From: Rhodoblastus sp963828185
GTDB lineage: Bacteria; Pseudomonadota; Alphaproteobacteria; Rhizobiales; Beijerinckiaceae
NCBI GenBank assembly: GCA_963828185.1
Contig: CAWHDV010000007.1
Span: 62,001-126,000 of the forward strand
DNA: 64,000 nt
Direction of reading: 5' to 3'
Shown here: positions 34,499 to 43,196 of the stretch, piece after piece
How the letters are laid out: every line of letters begins with the position of its first letter
How positions within the stretch are numbered: position 1 is the stretch's first letter
Notes under the pieces: model-generated
What the model was told of the DNA's origin: nothing
The model's input: the letters and a program-made list of their open reading frames with translations, nothing else
Databases searched by the model: none
Made by a program: the position numbers and the translations under genes

Positions 34499-34918
34499 CT
34501 ATTGCTTTGCGCCCTCCGCGCGCAAAATCCCTTCGGCGCACGAATCGGTCACATGGGAAGCGCGCCAGAAAGCGCGCGCTCCGGGCTCGGACTGCGGCTT
34601 GGGCGCGTGTCGGACGCAAAGCCCCGCCTGCGCCCACCAGCCGGCGAGCTTGTCGCCGCGGTCAACCGGCTGCAGACCCAGCGCCGGCTTGTGCCAATAG
34701 GCGCAATCGCGACAGGCGACACGTTCAGGACCGGCGCCGGGAGCCACGAATTCACCGCAGCCCTGCCCGCCATGCGTCGTCGGCCAATGCGAGACCTTCT
34801 CCGATTCGCCGATGGGCCTCGGCGCATAGCGCAGGCACCAGCCCTCGCCCGGACGCGCCATCTTCCAGAAGCCGCATTGGTCGCAGCGGCCCTTGCCTGT
34901 CAAATCCCCCCCTGCCAC
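34499..34918 (-). CDS. Two-unit Cys-rich (zinc-ribbon-like) protein
   Basis: 139 residues from a GTG two bases after the outer-membrane efflux gene stop; a TTG at 34903 with GGGGGGG before it is an alternative. Two tandem units share one plan: CDQCGFW...CLRYAPRP...HW...CGEF and CRDCAYW...CVRHAPKP...FW...C. Counting from the GTG, cysteines fall at 12, 15, 28, 54 and 69, 72, 101, 127; the third and fourth are 26 apart in both units. This suggests two metal-binding (probably zinc) modules. No signal peptide. Function unknown; it is the last gene of the RND operon. Confidence 0.72.
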   Translation of the reverse strand: MAGGDLTGKGRCDQCGFWKMARPGEGWCLRYAPRPIGESEKVSHWPTTHGGQGCGEFVAPGAGPERVACRDCAYWHKPALGLQPVDRGDKLAGWWAQAGLCVRHAPKPQSEPGARAFWRASHVTDSCAEGILRAEGAKQ

Positions 34919-34919
34919 G

Positions 34920-36428
34920 TCATCGCCCTCCCGCGTCGGCGTTCTTTGCCAGTATGGCCGCGCCCGGATCGCTTCCCTGCCATCCGAGCACCGCGACATT
35001 AGGCGCTTTCGGCGGTTCGGGCGGCGGCGCCTGCCCGTTCCAGCCGCCGCCGAGCGCCAGAGCGAGATCGGCGTATTGCGAGAGCAGGCGCGTCTGCACG
35101 GCGAGTTCCGCCCTTTCGGCGTCGAGCGCGGCGCTCTGCTGCGTGACGACGTCGAGCGAGGAGGCGGCACCGTCCTTGTAAAAACTCATCGACATGTCGA
35201 GCGCGCGCTGCGCGGCGGTGGCGGCCGTCACCAGCGCGCGGTGTTCCTGGTCGAGCAGCTTGATCGACGCCGAGGCGTCCTCGACTTCCTGGTAGGCCGC
35301 GAACACCGATCCCTTGTAATTCGCCGCCGCGATCTTGAAATCGTCGCGCGCAATGTCGAGCTGGGCCTGCCGCTGGCCGCCGTCGAACACCGGCGCGGAG
35401 ACGGAAGGGCCGTAGCTCCACAGGCTGTTGTGGAAATTGAGCAGGTCGAGATTGGTCGATTGGGTTCCGCCGGAAAGGGCGATGTAGAACCGCGGCAAGA
35501 AGTCGGCCTTGGCGGCGCCGATGCGCTGGTTCGCCGCGAAAAGCTGCCGCTCGTTGGCGGCGACGTCGGGCCGGCGCAACAGCAGGACGGCGGGCGCGAC
35601 GCGCGGCGGCCGCGGCGTCGCCAGCTGGCGCGCGTCGGCGGCGAGGCGGAAGAACGACGCCGTGCGGCCCGTCAGCGCGGCCAGCGCGTTTTCCAGCACC
35701 GCCCGGCCCTGGGCGATGTCGGCTGAGGCGGCCTGGGCGCTCGCGAGCTGGACCTTGGCGCGCTCGACATCGATCGGCGGCGCGATATTTTGCTTCAGCC
35801 GTTCCGAAGTCAGCTTGAGCGCGTCCTGATACACCTTGATCGTGCGCGCCAGCAGCGCCGCCTGGGCGTCGGCGCCGCGCAGGGCGATATAGGTGCGGGC
35901 GAGACTGGCGTGCAGCGAAACCCGCGTCGCCGCGAGCAGGTCGTCATTGGCCTGGGCGCCGGCCTTGGCGGCGGCGACCTGATCGCGAATCCGCCCCCAC
36001 AGGTCCACTTCCCAGCTGAGTTGGCCGAGCAGTTGGTTGGCGCCGTAATAGGTCGGCTGGCTGGCCGAGCGCAGCGGCCGGTTCTGCGACTGCTTGTTAT
36101 AGCTCACGCCGGGCTCGCCGAGCACGGTCGGATAGAAAGCCGAATTGGCGAGATCGAGCACGGCCTTGGCGGCCTGGTAGCGCGCGAGCGCCGCCGCGTA
36201 GTCGGGGTTGTCGCTCTCGATCCGCGCCTCGAGCCTGTCGAGTTCGGGGCTGCGAAAACCGCGCCACCAGCTTTCCGCGACCGGCGCCGCCGGACCAGCC
36301 GGCAGCGCGGTCTTGAAATGGCCGGGCGCGACGATCGCCGGCGATGCGTAATTCGGCGCGAAATCGCAGCCCGAAAGCCCGGCGAGGGCGAGGCTCACGC
36401 CGGCCAGCAGTGAAATTTTGCTTTTCAT
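34920..36428 (-). CDS. RND efflux outer-membrane factor (OprM/TolC-like lipoprotein)
   Basis: 502 residues. The lipoprotein signal ends in ALAGLSGC (Cys at about 21). Two OEP repeats of long helices follow (FRSPELDRLEARI, LSWEVDLWGRIRDQVAAAKA, LLRRPDVAANERQLFAAN, SVSAPVFDGGQRQAQLDIARD), the standard trimeric tunnel protein of tripartite pumps. The last 35 residues are Pro-rich. The start overlaps the adaptor stop by four bases. It works with the adaptor and permease upstream to export drugs or other toxic compounds out of the cell. Confidence 0.95.
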   Translation of the reverse strand: MKSKISLLAGVSLALAGLSGCDFAPNYASPAIVAPGHFKTALPAGPAAPVAESWWRGFRSPELDRLEARIESDNPDYAAALARYQAAKAVLDLANSAFYPTVLGEPGVSYNKQSQNRPLRSASQPTYYGANQLLGQLSWEVDLWGRIRDQVAAAKAGAQANDDLLAATRVSLHASLARTYIALRGADAQAALLARTIKVYQDALKLTSERLKQNIAPPIDVERAKVQLASAQAASADIAQGRAVLENALAALTGRTASFFRLAADARQLATPRPPRVAPAVLLLRRPDVAANERQLFAANQRIGAAKADFLPRFYIALSGGTQSTNLDLLNFHNSLWSYGPSVSAPVFDGGQRQAQLDIARDDFKIAAANYKGSVFAAYQEVEDASASIKLLDQEHRALVTAATAAQRALDMSMSFYKDGAASSLDVVTQQSAALDAERAELAVQTRLLSQYADLALALGGGWNGQAPPPEPPKAPNVAVLGWQGSDPGAAILAKNADAGGR

Positions 36429-37612
36429 TTATTGGCGCCCGCACTCTCCGGGGCGCCAATGCGCACCTGATCGCCGTCAGCCAGCGTTTCAGGCGGATTA
36501 TCGATGATTCGGTCCTGCGGCGATAGCCCCGCGGCGATCGCGATTTCCGAACCGAAATCCTTGGCGATGACCACGCGCTTGAACTTGACGCGATTATCGG
36601 GGCCGACCGTCGCCACGCGCACGCCGTGCTCGTCGATCGAGAGGGCGCTGGAGGCGACGCGCAACTGGCTTGGATCGACCGGAAGTTCGAAATGCACGTC
36701 GGCGTAAGAGCCGGGCGTGAGTTCGTCACTTTTGTTGGGTACATCGAGTTCGACCAAAAGGCTGCCGGTTTTCGCGCCAATGGCGCTGGAAGTCGTGGCG
36801 ATGGTCGTGGTGAACCTCTTTTCGGGCAATTGCGGCGTGGTGAAAGTCGCGGTCATGCCGCGCTTGAGCCGGGCCGAATAGATTTGCGGGACATTGACGT
36901 AAATGCGCACCTCATGAACGTCGGCCACCTTGAACATCGCCTGGTTGTTGCGGTCGGGCGCGACATAGGAGCCTATGTCGATATTGCGGACGGTGATCAC
37001 GCCATCGAAAGGCGCGACGATCCGCGAGAAATCCTTTTGCGCCTTCAAGCGGTCGAGATTGGCGCTGGCGGCGCCAAGATCGGCCTGCTTGACCTTTTCG
37101 TCGCTCGCCTTCTCGTCGGCGGATTGCTTGGACACGGCGGACGAACTGCGCAGCGCCGCCCAGCGCTCAGCCGTGACCTTGGCGAGCGCCAGCGACGCCT
37201 GCGCCCGCCCGACTTCTTCGCGCGCCTGGGCCAGGCGCTCGTCGAGTTCAGGCGTGTCAACGACCGCCAGGACATCGCCTGTCCTGACCTGCGCGCCAAT
37301 GTCCTTGCTCCAGCTCTTGATATAGCCCGAGACCTGCGAATGGATCGACGCCTCGAACCAGGCCGAAATATTGGCCGGCAAGTCAAGGATCTGCGGCGTC
37401 GCGCTGGTGTGCGGATGGATGATCGACACGTAGGGAATGGCCTGTTCGCGCGTCCAGCTGGCGAGATCGGCCTCTTTTTCGCCGCGCTTCAGCAGCGCGA
37501 AAACGACATAGGCGATCAACAGGAGGCCGACGATCGGAATCAGCCAGCCGCCGAGGCGACGTCGCTTCTTGACAAGCCCGGCCGGCGGCGCGGAGGCGAG
37601 TTCGTTATCCAT
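36425..37612 (-). CDS. RND efflux periplasmic adaptor (membrane fusion protein)
   Basis: 395 residues. One N-terminal membrane anchor (LGGWLIPIVGLLLIAYVVFAL), lipoyl/biotinyl-like halves around ISAWFEASIHSQVSGYI and IVAPFDGVITVRNIDIGSYV, a helical hairpin between them, then beta-barrel and membrane-proximal domains. It bridges the inner-membrane permease and the outer-membrane factor. It overlaps both neighbours (8 bases with the permease gene, 4 with the outer-membrane gene), so all three are translationally coupled. Confidence 0.95.
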   Translation of the reverse strand: MDNELASAPPAGLVKKRRRLGGWLIPIVGLLLIAYVVFALLKRGEKEADLASWTREQAIPYVSIIHPHTSATPQILDLPANISAWFEASIHSQVSGYIKSWSKDIGAQVRTGDVLAVVDTPELDERLAQAREEVGRAQASLALAKVTAERWAALRSSSAVSKQSADEKASDEKVKQADLGAASANLDRLKAQKDFSRIVAPFDGVITVRNIDIGSYVAPDRNNQAMFKVADVHEVRIYVNVPQIYSARLKRGMTATFTTPQLPEKRFTTTIATTSSAIGAKTGSLLVELDVPNKSDELTPGSYADVHFELPVDPSQLRVASSALSIDEHGVRVATVGPDNRVKFKRVVIAKDFGSEIAIAAGLSPQDRIIDNPPETLADGDQVRIGAPESAGANK

Positions 37613-40600
37613 TGAGCGTCTCTGTCGGGTATGGAGCCGAAGCGACGACAGGGCGCGGCTTGCGGGAATGGACCATGCCGAACACCACCGGCACGAAGAA
37701 CAGCGTGGCGACGGTGGCGAATATCAGGCCGCCGATCACGGCGCGACCGAGCGGCGCGTTCTGCTCGGCGGAAAGCGCCGCCGGCCCCATGCCGATGATC
37801 ATCGCCAGGGCCGTCATCAGCACCGGGCGGAAACGACCGATGCCGGCGTTGAGCGCCGCCTCGAAAGGCGCCAACCCTTCCGACAATTGTTCGCGCGCGA
37901 AACTGACCACCAGGATCGAATTGGCCGTCGCCACGCCCATGCACATGATGGCGCCCGTCAGCGCGGGGACCGATAGTGTGGTGTGGGTTGCGAACAGCAT
38001 CCAGATCACTCCGGCCAGGGCCGCGGGCAAGGCGCTGACGATGACGAATGGATCGAGCCACGACTGGAAATTGACGACGATCAACAGATAGATCAGGACA
38101 ACGGCCAAAGCCAGGCCTTGGTAGAGCTGGGAATAGGCCGAATTCATGGTCGCGGTCTGGCCGCGCAGCACGATTTGCGAGCCGCGCGGGCGCTGCGGTT
38201 CGAATTCATCCAGTATTTTCTGGATGTCGGCGGAGACGGCGCCGAGGTCGCGGCCGGAATTGGTGGCGAAGATATCGATGACGGGTTGCACGGAATAATG
38301 CGACACCACGGCGTCGCTCGTCTCCCGGCTGATGCTCGCGACGGCGCCGAGAAGCTGCGGCGATTTCTCCTGCGAGGCGGGAACCCGCGCCAGGTCGTCG
38401 AGGGATTTCATCCAGTATTGCGGCGTTTGCGTCACCACGGGATAGGACACGCCGTTTTTCGGATTGAGCCAGAAGGTCGGATTGGTCTGGATCGAACCGG
38501 CCAGCGTGATCTGCAGCGAGGTGGCGATGTCCTTTTCGCTCACGCCGAGCCGGCTCGCCATCACCCGATTGACGTCCACCTTGATTGTCGGCTGGTCGGC
38601 CGGCTGCTGGATGCGCGCGTCGGCGACGCCGGGCACCTCGGCGAGGCGTTTCAGCAGCTTGTCCGCGAGCATGCGGTTTTGCGCCAGTTTATTGCCGATC
38701 ACCTGCACGTCGATCGGCGCGGGAAGGCCGAAATTGAGGATTTGCGTGACGATATCGGCCGGCAGGAAAGCGAAGGTCGCGCTGGGGAAAAGCTGCGGCA
38801 GCCTTTCCCGCAACCGCTTGACCAGCTCCGGGGCTTTTTCTTCCTCGCCCTTTGCGAGGCTGATCAGGATGTCGCCGTCCGCCGGGCCGATGGTGCCGGA
38901 ATTGCCGTAGGCGGCGTTGATGCCGCTGACCGGCAGGCCGATATTGTCGACCATGGAAGTGACGACCTCGGGTCCGGCGATCTGCCGGATCCGCGCTTCG
39001 ACTTGCGTGAACAGCCGTCCGGTTTCTTCAATTCGCAACCCCGTCGGCCCGCGCACGTGCAGTTTCAACTGGCTCGATTCGACCGCGGGGAAAAAGTTCT
39101 GCCCAAGGAGCGGGAAAAGCAACAAGGAGGCCAGGACGAAAGCCAGGAATCCCAGGACGAAGGTCCAGCGCAGCCGCATCGCGGACTGCAGCGTCCGGGC
39201 GTAGAACTGCCGCGTCGCCTCGAAGCGGTGCTCGAAATCCCCTCTGGAAACGCCCGAAGAAGCCGCGCGGCGGCGCATCATGGTCATGGGCGTGACCGCC
39301 GAGCAGATAGTTCGCCATGGTCGGAACCAGGGTGCGCGACAGGACGTAGGACCCGATCAACGCGAAGATCACCGCCTTGGCCATCGGGCGGAAAAGAAAA
39401 CCGGAAATGCCGCCAAGGCTGAACATCGGCACGAAGACGATGCAGATGCACAGGAGCGAGACCGTGGCGGGAATGACGATCTGGCGCGCGCCGTCCATGA
39501 TCGCCGCCTCGATCTCCTTCTTCTGCTCCAGCTGGAAATTGATGTTCTCGATCGTCACCGTGCCGTCATCGACCAGGATGCCGACCGCGAGCGCCAGCCC
39601 GCTCAGCGTCATTACGTTGATGTTTTCGCCGGTCGCCGCAAGGGCGGCGATCGAGGCCAGGATCGCCAGGGGTATCGCCAGGATGATAATGACGGTCGAG
39701 CGCCAGCTGCCGAGGAAGACCAGGATCAGCAGACCGGTCAGGCTCGCCGCCAGCGCGCCTTCGAAAATCACCGAATGGACGGAGCTCTGCACGAAGGGCG
39801 ACTGGTCGCCGACCACCGCCAGCTTGAGCTGGGGCGGAATCATCTCGCGGATGCGCGGCAGCAGCGCCTTGACGCCGTTGATGACGTCGAGCGTCGAGGC
39901 CGAGCCGGCCTTGACGACGGTCATCAGCACCGCATTGGCCCCGTCCACGCGCACCATATTGAGCTGCGGCGGATAGCTGTCATGCACGTAGGCGACATCG
40001 CCGATGCGCACCGTCGCGCCATCCCTGCTGCGGATCGGCAGATAATTCAGCGCATTGACCGTTTCCGGCGAATCGTTGAGGTGGACGACATATTCCTTCT
40101 GGCCGATTTTCTGCGTGCCGACGGGAATGATCAGGTCCTGCCGCCCGACCGCCGCCACGACGTCCGCGGCGGACAACCCATAGGCGTGCAGTTTGGCCTG
40201 ATCGACGTCGATCTGCACCTGCCGCACCTTGCCGCCGTAAGGCGAAGGCACCGCCGCGCCCGCCACCGTGGCGATCTGCGGCCGGATCAGGTTCTGCGCG
40301 AAGTCGAAGATCTTCGCTTCCGACATCTTGTCCGAGGAGAAGGCGAGCTGGATCACCGGCACGCTGGAGGCGTTGAAGGTCAGCACATAGGGCGGCGTGA
40401 TCCCCGGCGGCAAAAGCTTCAACACGGTTTGCGAGGCGGCCGTGATCTGCGCCAGGGCGGCGTTGATGTTGACGGTCGGCTGGAAGAAGATCTTGACCAC
40501 GCCATAGCCGGCCATCGACTGCGACTCGATATGTTCGATATCGTTGACCGTCGCGCTGATCGAGCGTTCGTAGAAATAGATCACGCGGCCCGACATGTCG

Positions 40601-40773
40601 TCGGGCGGCAAGCCGTTGTAGGTCCAGACCACGGCGACGACCGGGATGCGGATGGCCGGAAAAATGTCGGTGGGGGTGCGGACCCAGGCTATGACGCCGA
40701 AAATGACGATCAGCATCGCCATGACGACGAAAGTGTATGGCCTTTTCAGCGCAATGCGGACGAGAGCGAGCAT
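37605..40773 (-). pseudogene. RND efflux permease (AcrB/HAE1-type), split by a one-base frameshift
   Basis: Inner-membrane proton-driven pump. The N-terminal part (start 40773, MLALVRIALKRPYTF) contains the first membrane helix, DDMSGRVIYFYERSIS and helices to GSYVLSRTLVPTMANYLLGG, with GILVDDGTVTIENI at the conserved Asp-Asp of helix 4. It loses frame after FGRFQRGF and runs on to 39028. The second frame (in use by 39235, to 37605) continues EHRFEATRQFYARTLQ and gives the rest of the pump. Removing one T from the TTT at 39235-39237 (minus strand) restores a protein of about 1,055 residues, the family norm. Either a sequence error or a disabled pump. Confidence 0.9.
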
Positions 40774-41023
40774 TCGACCCTTCAGGCGGCGTGATTGGTC
40801 GCAGGCGGCGCCGGCGAATTTCTCGGGAACATAATAGCGGGCGCCACCCGCCGGAAACGAAATTTTTATTTATTGACGCGTCGCCGCCGGCCGATTCCCT
40901 GTCGTAATCCTCAAGAAACCAGGCGGGTGGCGCAGCATCGTGATCCGCGCGGCCACACATTCGCAATACGGAATGCGTGTTGTCAAGGCGTCGCAGGCTT
41001 CTCCTCGGCCTGCAAAGCGGCCT

Positions 41024-42469
41024 TTATCGCAAAAATGCTGCATTTCCGCCGCTTGTACCCGGAACCGAGCCGGCCGCCTTGCGCGAATCGACGGTTTCGT
41101 CGTTATCCGCCTTGTCCGGCCCCTGCTCGGCCAGCGTGAATCGCGCGCCCGGCCGATTGTCCGCCACGGTCAGCTCCATCCGGTGAAGACGGGCGATGGT
41201 TTCGGCTATGCTCAGGCCAAGGCCCGCGCCCGGCATGTCGTCGCCGTTCCTGGCGCGGGCGAAGCGACGAAAAATGTCATGCGCCTCGGCGGCGGGCACC
41301 CCGCGCCCGTTGTCGCTGACCACGATTTGCGCCAGGCCGTCCCGCTCCAGGACGCCGATCCCGACAGCGCCGCCGCGCGGGGTGAATTTCAGCGCATTGT
41401 CGACAAGATTGGCGATGGCCTCGCGCATCAGGTCGGGATCGCCGAGTCGCAACACTGGCCCTTCCGCGGCCAGCGTCATGGCGACGCCCTTGGCCTTGGC
41501 CAACGGCAGGAAGAACTCGTGCAATTCGGCGCAGAGCGCGGCGAGGTCGATTTGCCGGAAAGCGGAATGGCGGTGTTCGTTCTCGATCGAGGAAATGCGC
41601 AGCAGCGCGGCGATGGTCGTCAAGGCGCGATCGAGTTGGCGCAAGGCGGACTGGACCGGGACGCGCAGGGGATCGTTCTTCGGCGCGCTCGCGAGCCCTT
41701 GCTCGAGCAAGGCGCGGACATTGACGATCGGCGCGCGCAGGTCATGCGCGATATTGTCGCCGACGCTGGCCAATTGCCCGAGCAGGCGCTCGATCTCGTC
41801 GAGCATTCCATTGACCGAGACGATCACGCCGTCGAGCTCCTCGATGCCTGACCGGGCCGGAAGACGGGCGCGCAGGTCGCCCTGGACGATCGCCGCGATG
41901 GCGCGATCGATCTCGGTGATGCGCGAGCCGGTGCGGCGCGCGAAGACGAAGCCCAGGCCGAGGGCCCCCGCCGCCAGCGGCAGGATGGCGAAGGCCAGCG
42001 CGCGGGCCAGGACGCGCCGCAAGGTGACGATCTCGTCGAGGCTGCGACCGAGCACGATGACGCCGCCGCTCGGACGAACGCGGGCGACCAGCAGCGCGGG
42101 CTCCGGCTCGGCGTCCGCATAGGCCTGGAAATTATCGAGATAGTGCGCGCGTCCATCGACCGGAATATCGGGACGGCGATCGAGATTGCCGAAAACCAGC
42201 GCGCCGGAGGCGTTGAAGAGGGCGACATAGTTCAGCCGGCGGAAATCGTGGGTCAGCCGCAGCGACAGGCTGCGCCGCAGCCGGTCTTCGTCGCTCAACG
42301 CGGCCTTTTTCGCCTCGTCGGCGAAAACGGTCCGCAATTCCGAGATCCACGCATTGGTCGTCGCCGCGTAAATGAAACTGAAGACGCCGCCGGTCAGCAG
42401 CAGCATGGCCAGGGCGAAAGCGCCGGCCAGCCGCAGCGGCGTCGAACGGAACAGTTCACGAATCTGCAT
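41024..42469 (-). CDS. Two-component sensor histidine kinase
   Basis: 481 residues from the ATG at 42469. Two membrane helices (FALAMLLLTGGVFSFIYAA and FAILPLAAGALGLGFVFA) flank a periplasmic domain of about 130 residues. HAMP, the H-box (DNIAHDLRAPIVNV), the N-box (ANLVDNALKF), DNGRGVP and AGLGLSIAETIARLH follow. Three more in-frame ATGs (42484, 42499, 42514) lie upstream, one per unit of a 15-bp repeat that also codes the tail of the regulator gene. The two genes overlap in every case. It lies downstream of its regulator and the SulP gene, so sulfate or anion sensing is possible but unproven. Confidence 0.9.
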   Translation of the reverse strand: MQIRELFRSTPLRLAGAFALAMLLLTGGVFSFIYAATTNAWISELRTVFADEAKKAALSDEDRLRRSLSLRLTHDFRRLNYVALFNASGALVFGNLDRRPDIPVDGRAHYLDNFQAYADAEPEPALLVARVRPSGGVIVLGRSLDEIVTLRRVLARALAFAILPLAAGALGLGFVFARRTGSRITEIDRAIAAIVQGDLRARLPARSGIEELDGVIVSVNGMLDEIERLLGQLASVGDNIAHDLRAPIVNVRALLEQGLASAPKNDPLRVPVQSALRQLDRALTTIAALLRISSIENEHRHSAFRQIDLAALCAELHEFFLPLAKAKGVAMTLAAEGPVLRLGDPDLMREAIANLVDNALKFTPRGGAVGIGVLERDGLAQIVVSDNGRGVPAAEAHDIFRRFARARNGDDMPGAGLGLSIAETIARLHRMELTVADNRPGARFTLAEQGPDKADNDETVDSRKAAGSVPGTSGGNAAFLR

Positions 42470-43187
42470 CGGACTTGGCCGCATCGGACTTGGCCGCATC
42501 GAGCTTGGCCGCATCGAGCTTGAACCCTTCGCCGCGCAGGTTGACGATCAGTTTCCTTTCGCCGGCCGCGTCGAGTTTCATGCGCAGATTGCGGATATGC
42601 ACGTCCACGACATTGCTCTGCGCCTGGAAACGGTAGTTCCACACATCTTCCAGCAGCATCTGCCGTGTGACCAATTGTCCCGGCCGGCGCATGAAATATT
42701 CCAGAAGCTTGAATTCGCGCGGCAGCAGGTCGATCTCGCGCCCGTCGCGGCGCACCTTGCGCTTGATCAGGTCCATGCTCAGCGGGCCAACATGCAGAAT
42801 CGTCGCCGGGGCGTCCGCCACCCTGCGCGCGAGGGCGTCGACGCGGGCGTTGAACTCCGTCATGGCGAAGGGCTTGACCAGATAATCGTCGCCGCCGGCG
42901 CGCAGGCCCGCGACGCGGTCATCGACCGCGCCCATGCCGCTCATCATCAGGACCGGCGTCCGGTTGCCCTCCGCCCGCAGGTTTTCGACGAGAACGAGGC
43001 CGTCGGCTCCGTTGAGCATGCGGTCCATCACCAGCAGCAGCGCCGCGCCGGCCCGCGCCGCCACCATGGCCTCGGCGCCATCGTCGCTCAGCACGACCCG
43101 ATAACGGTTCGAAAGCTCCTTTTCGATCACCTTCGCCAGATCCATCTCGTCTTCACAAACATAGACGGTTTTTTCAGCTTGCTGCAT
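42456..43187 (-). CDS. OmpR-family response regulator
   Basis: 243 residues: receiver (acidic CEDE at 11-14, Asp55 in LLVMDRMLNG, Lys in YLVKPF) and a winged-helix domain (LPREFKLLEYFMRRPGQLVTR, NVVDVHIRNLRMKLD). The winged helix ends at GEGFKL; the last 20 residues are DAAKL/DAAKS repeats coded by the 15-bp tandem repeat shared with the kinase start. The ATG at 43187 lies nine bases from the SulP stop, so SulP, regulator and kinase are one transcription unit. Confidence 0.93.
   Translation of the reverse strand: MQQAEKTVYVCEDEMDLAKVIEKELSNRYRVVLSDDGAEAMVAARAGAALLLVMDRMLNGADGLVLVENLRAEGNRTPVLMMSGMGAVDDRVAGLRAGGDDYLVKPFAMTEFNARVDALARRVADAPATILHVGPLSMDLIKRKVRRDGREIDLLPREFKLLEYFMRRPGQLVTRQMLLEDVWNYRFQAQSNVVDVHIRNLRMKLDAAGERKLIVNLRGEGFKLDAAKLDAAKSDAAKSDADS
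42466..42525 (-). repeat. Four 15-bp units at the regulator/kinase gene overlap
   Basis: Plus-strand units GCATCGGACTTGGCC at 42466-42480 and 42481-42495, GCATCGAGCTTGGCC at 42496-42510, and a diverged fourth at 42511-42525. Each contains CAT, so on the minus strand each provides an in-frame ATG (Met-Arg-Pro-Ser-Pro) for the kinase. The regulator frame reads the same bases as DAAKL/DAAKS units at its C-terminus. Confidence 0.95.
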
Positions 43188-43196
43188 TTCCGGTGC

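Noticed and set aside
34343..35181. Open frames on the plus strand over the Cys-rich protein
   Set aside because: Arg/Pro/Ser-rich composition with no ribosome site; the minus-strand frame has the duplicated Cys pattern and codon bias.
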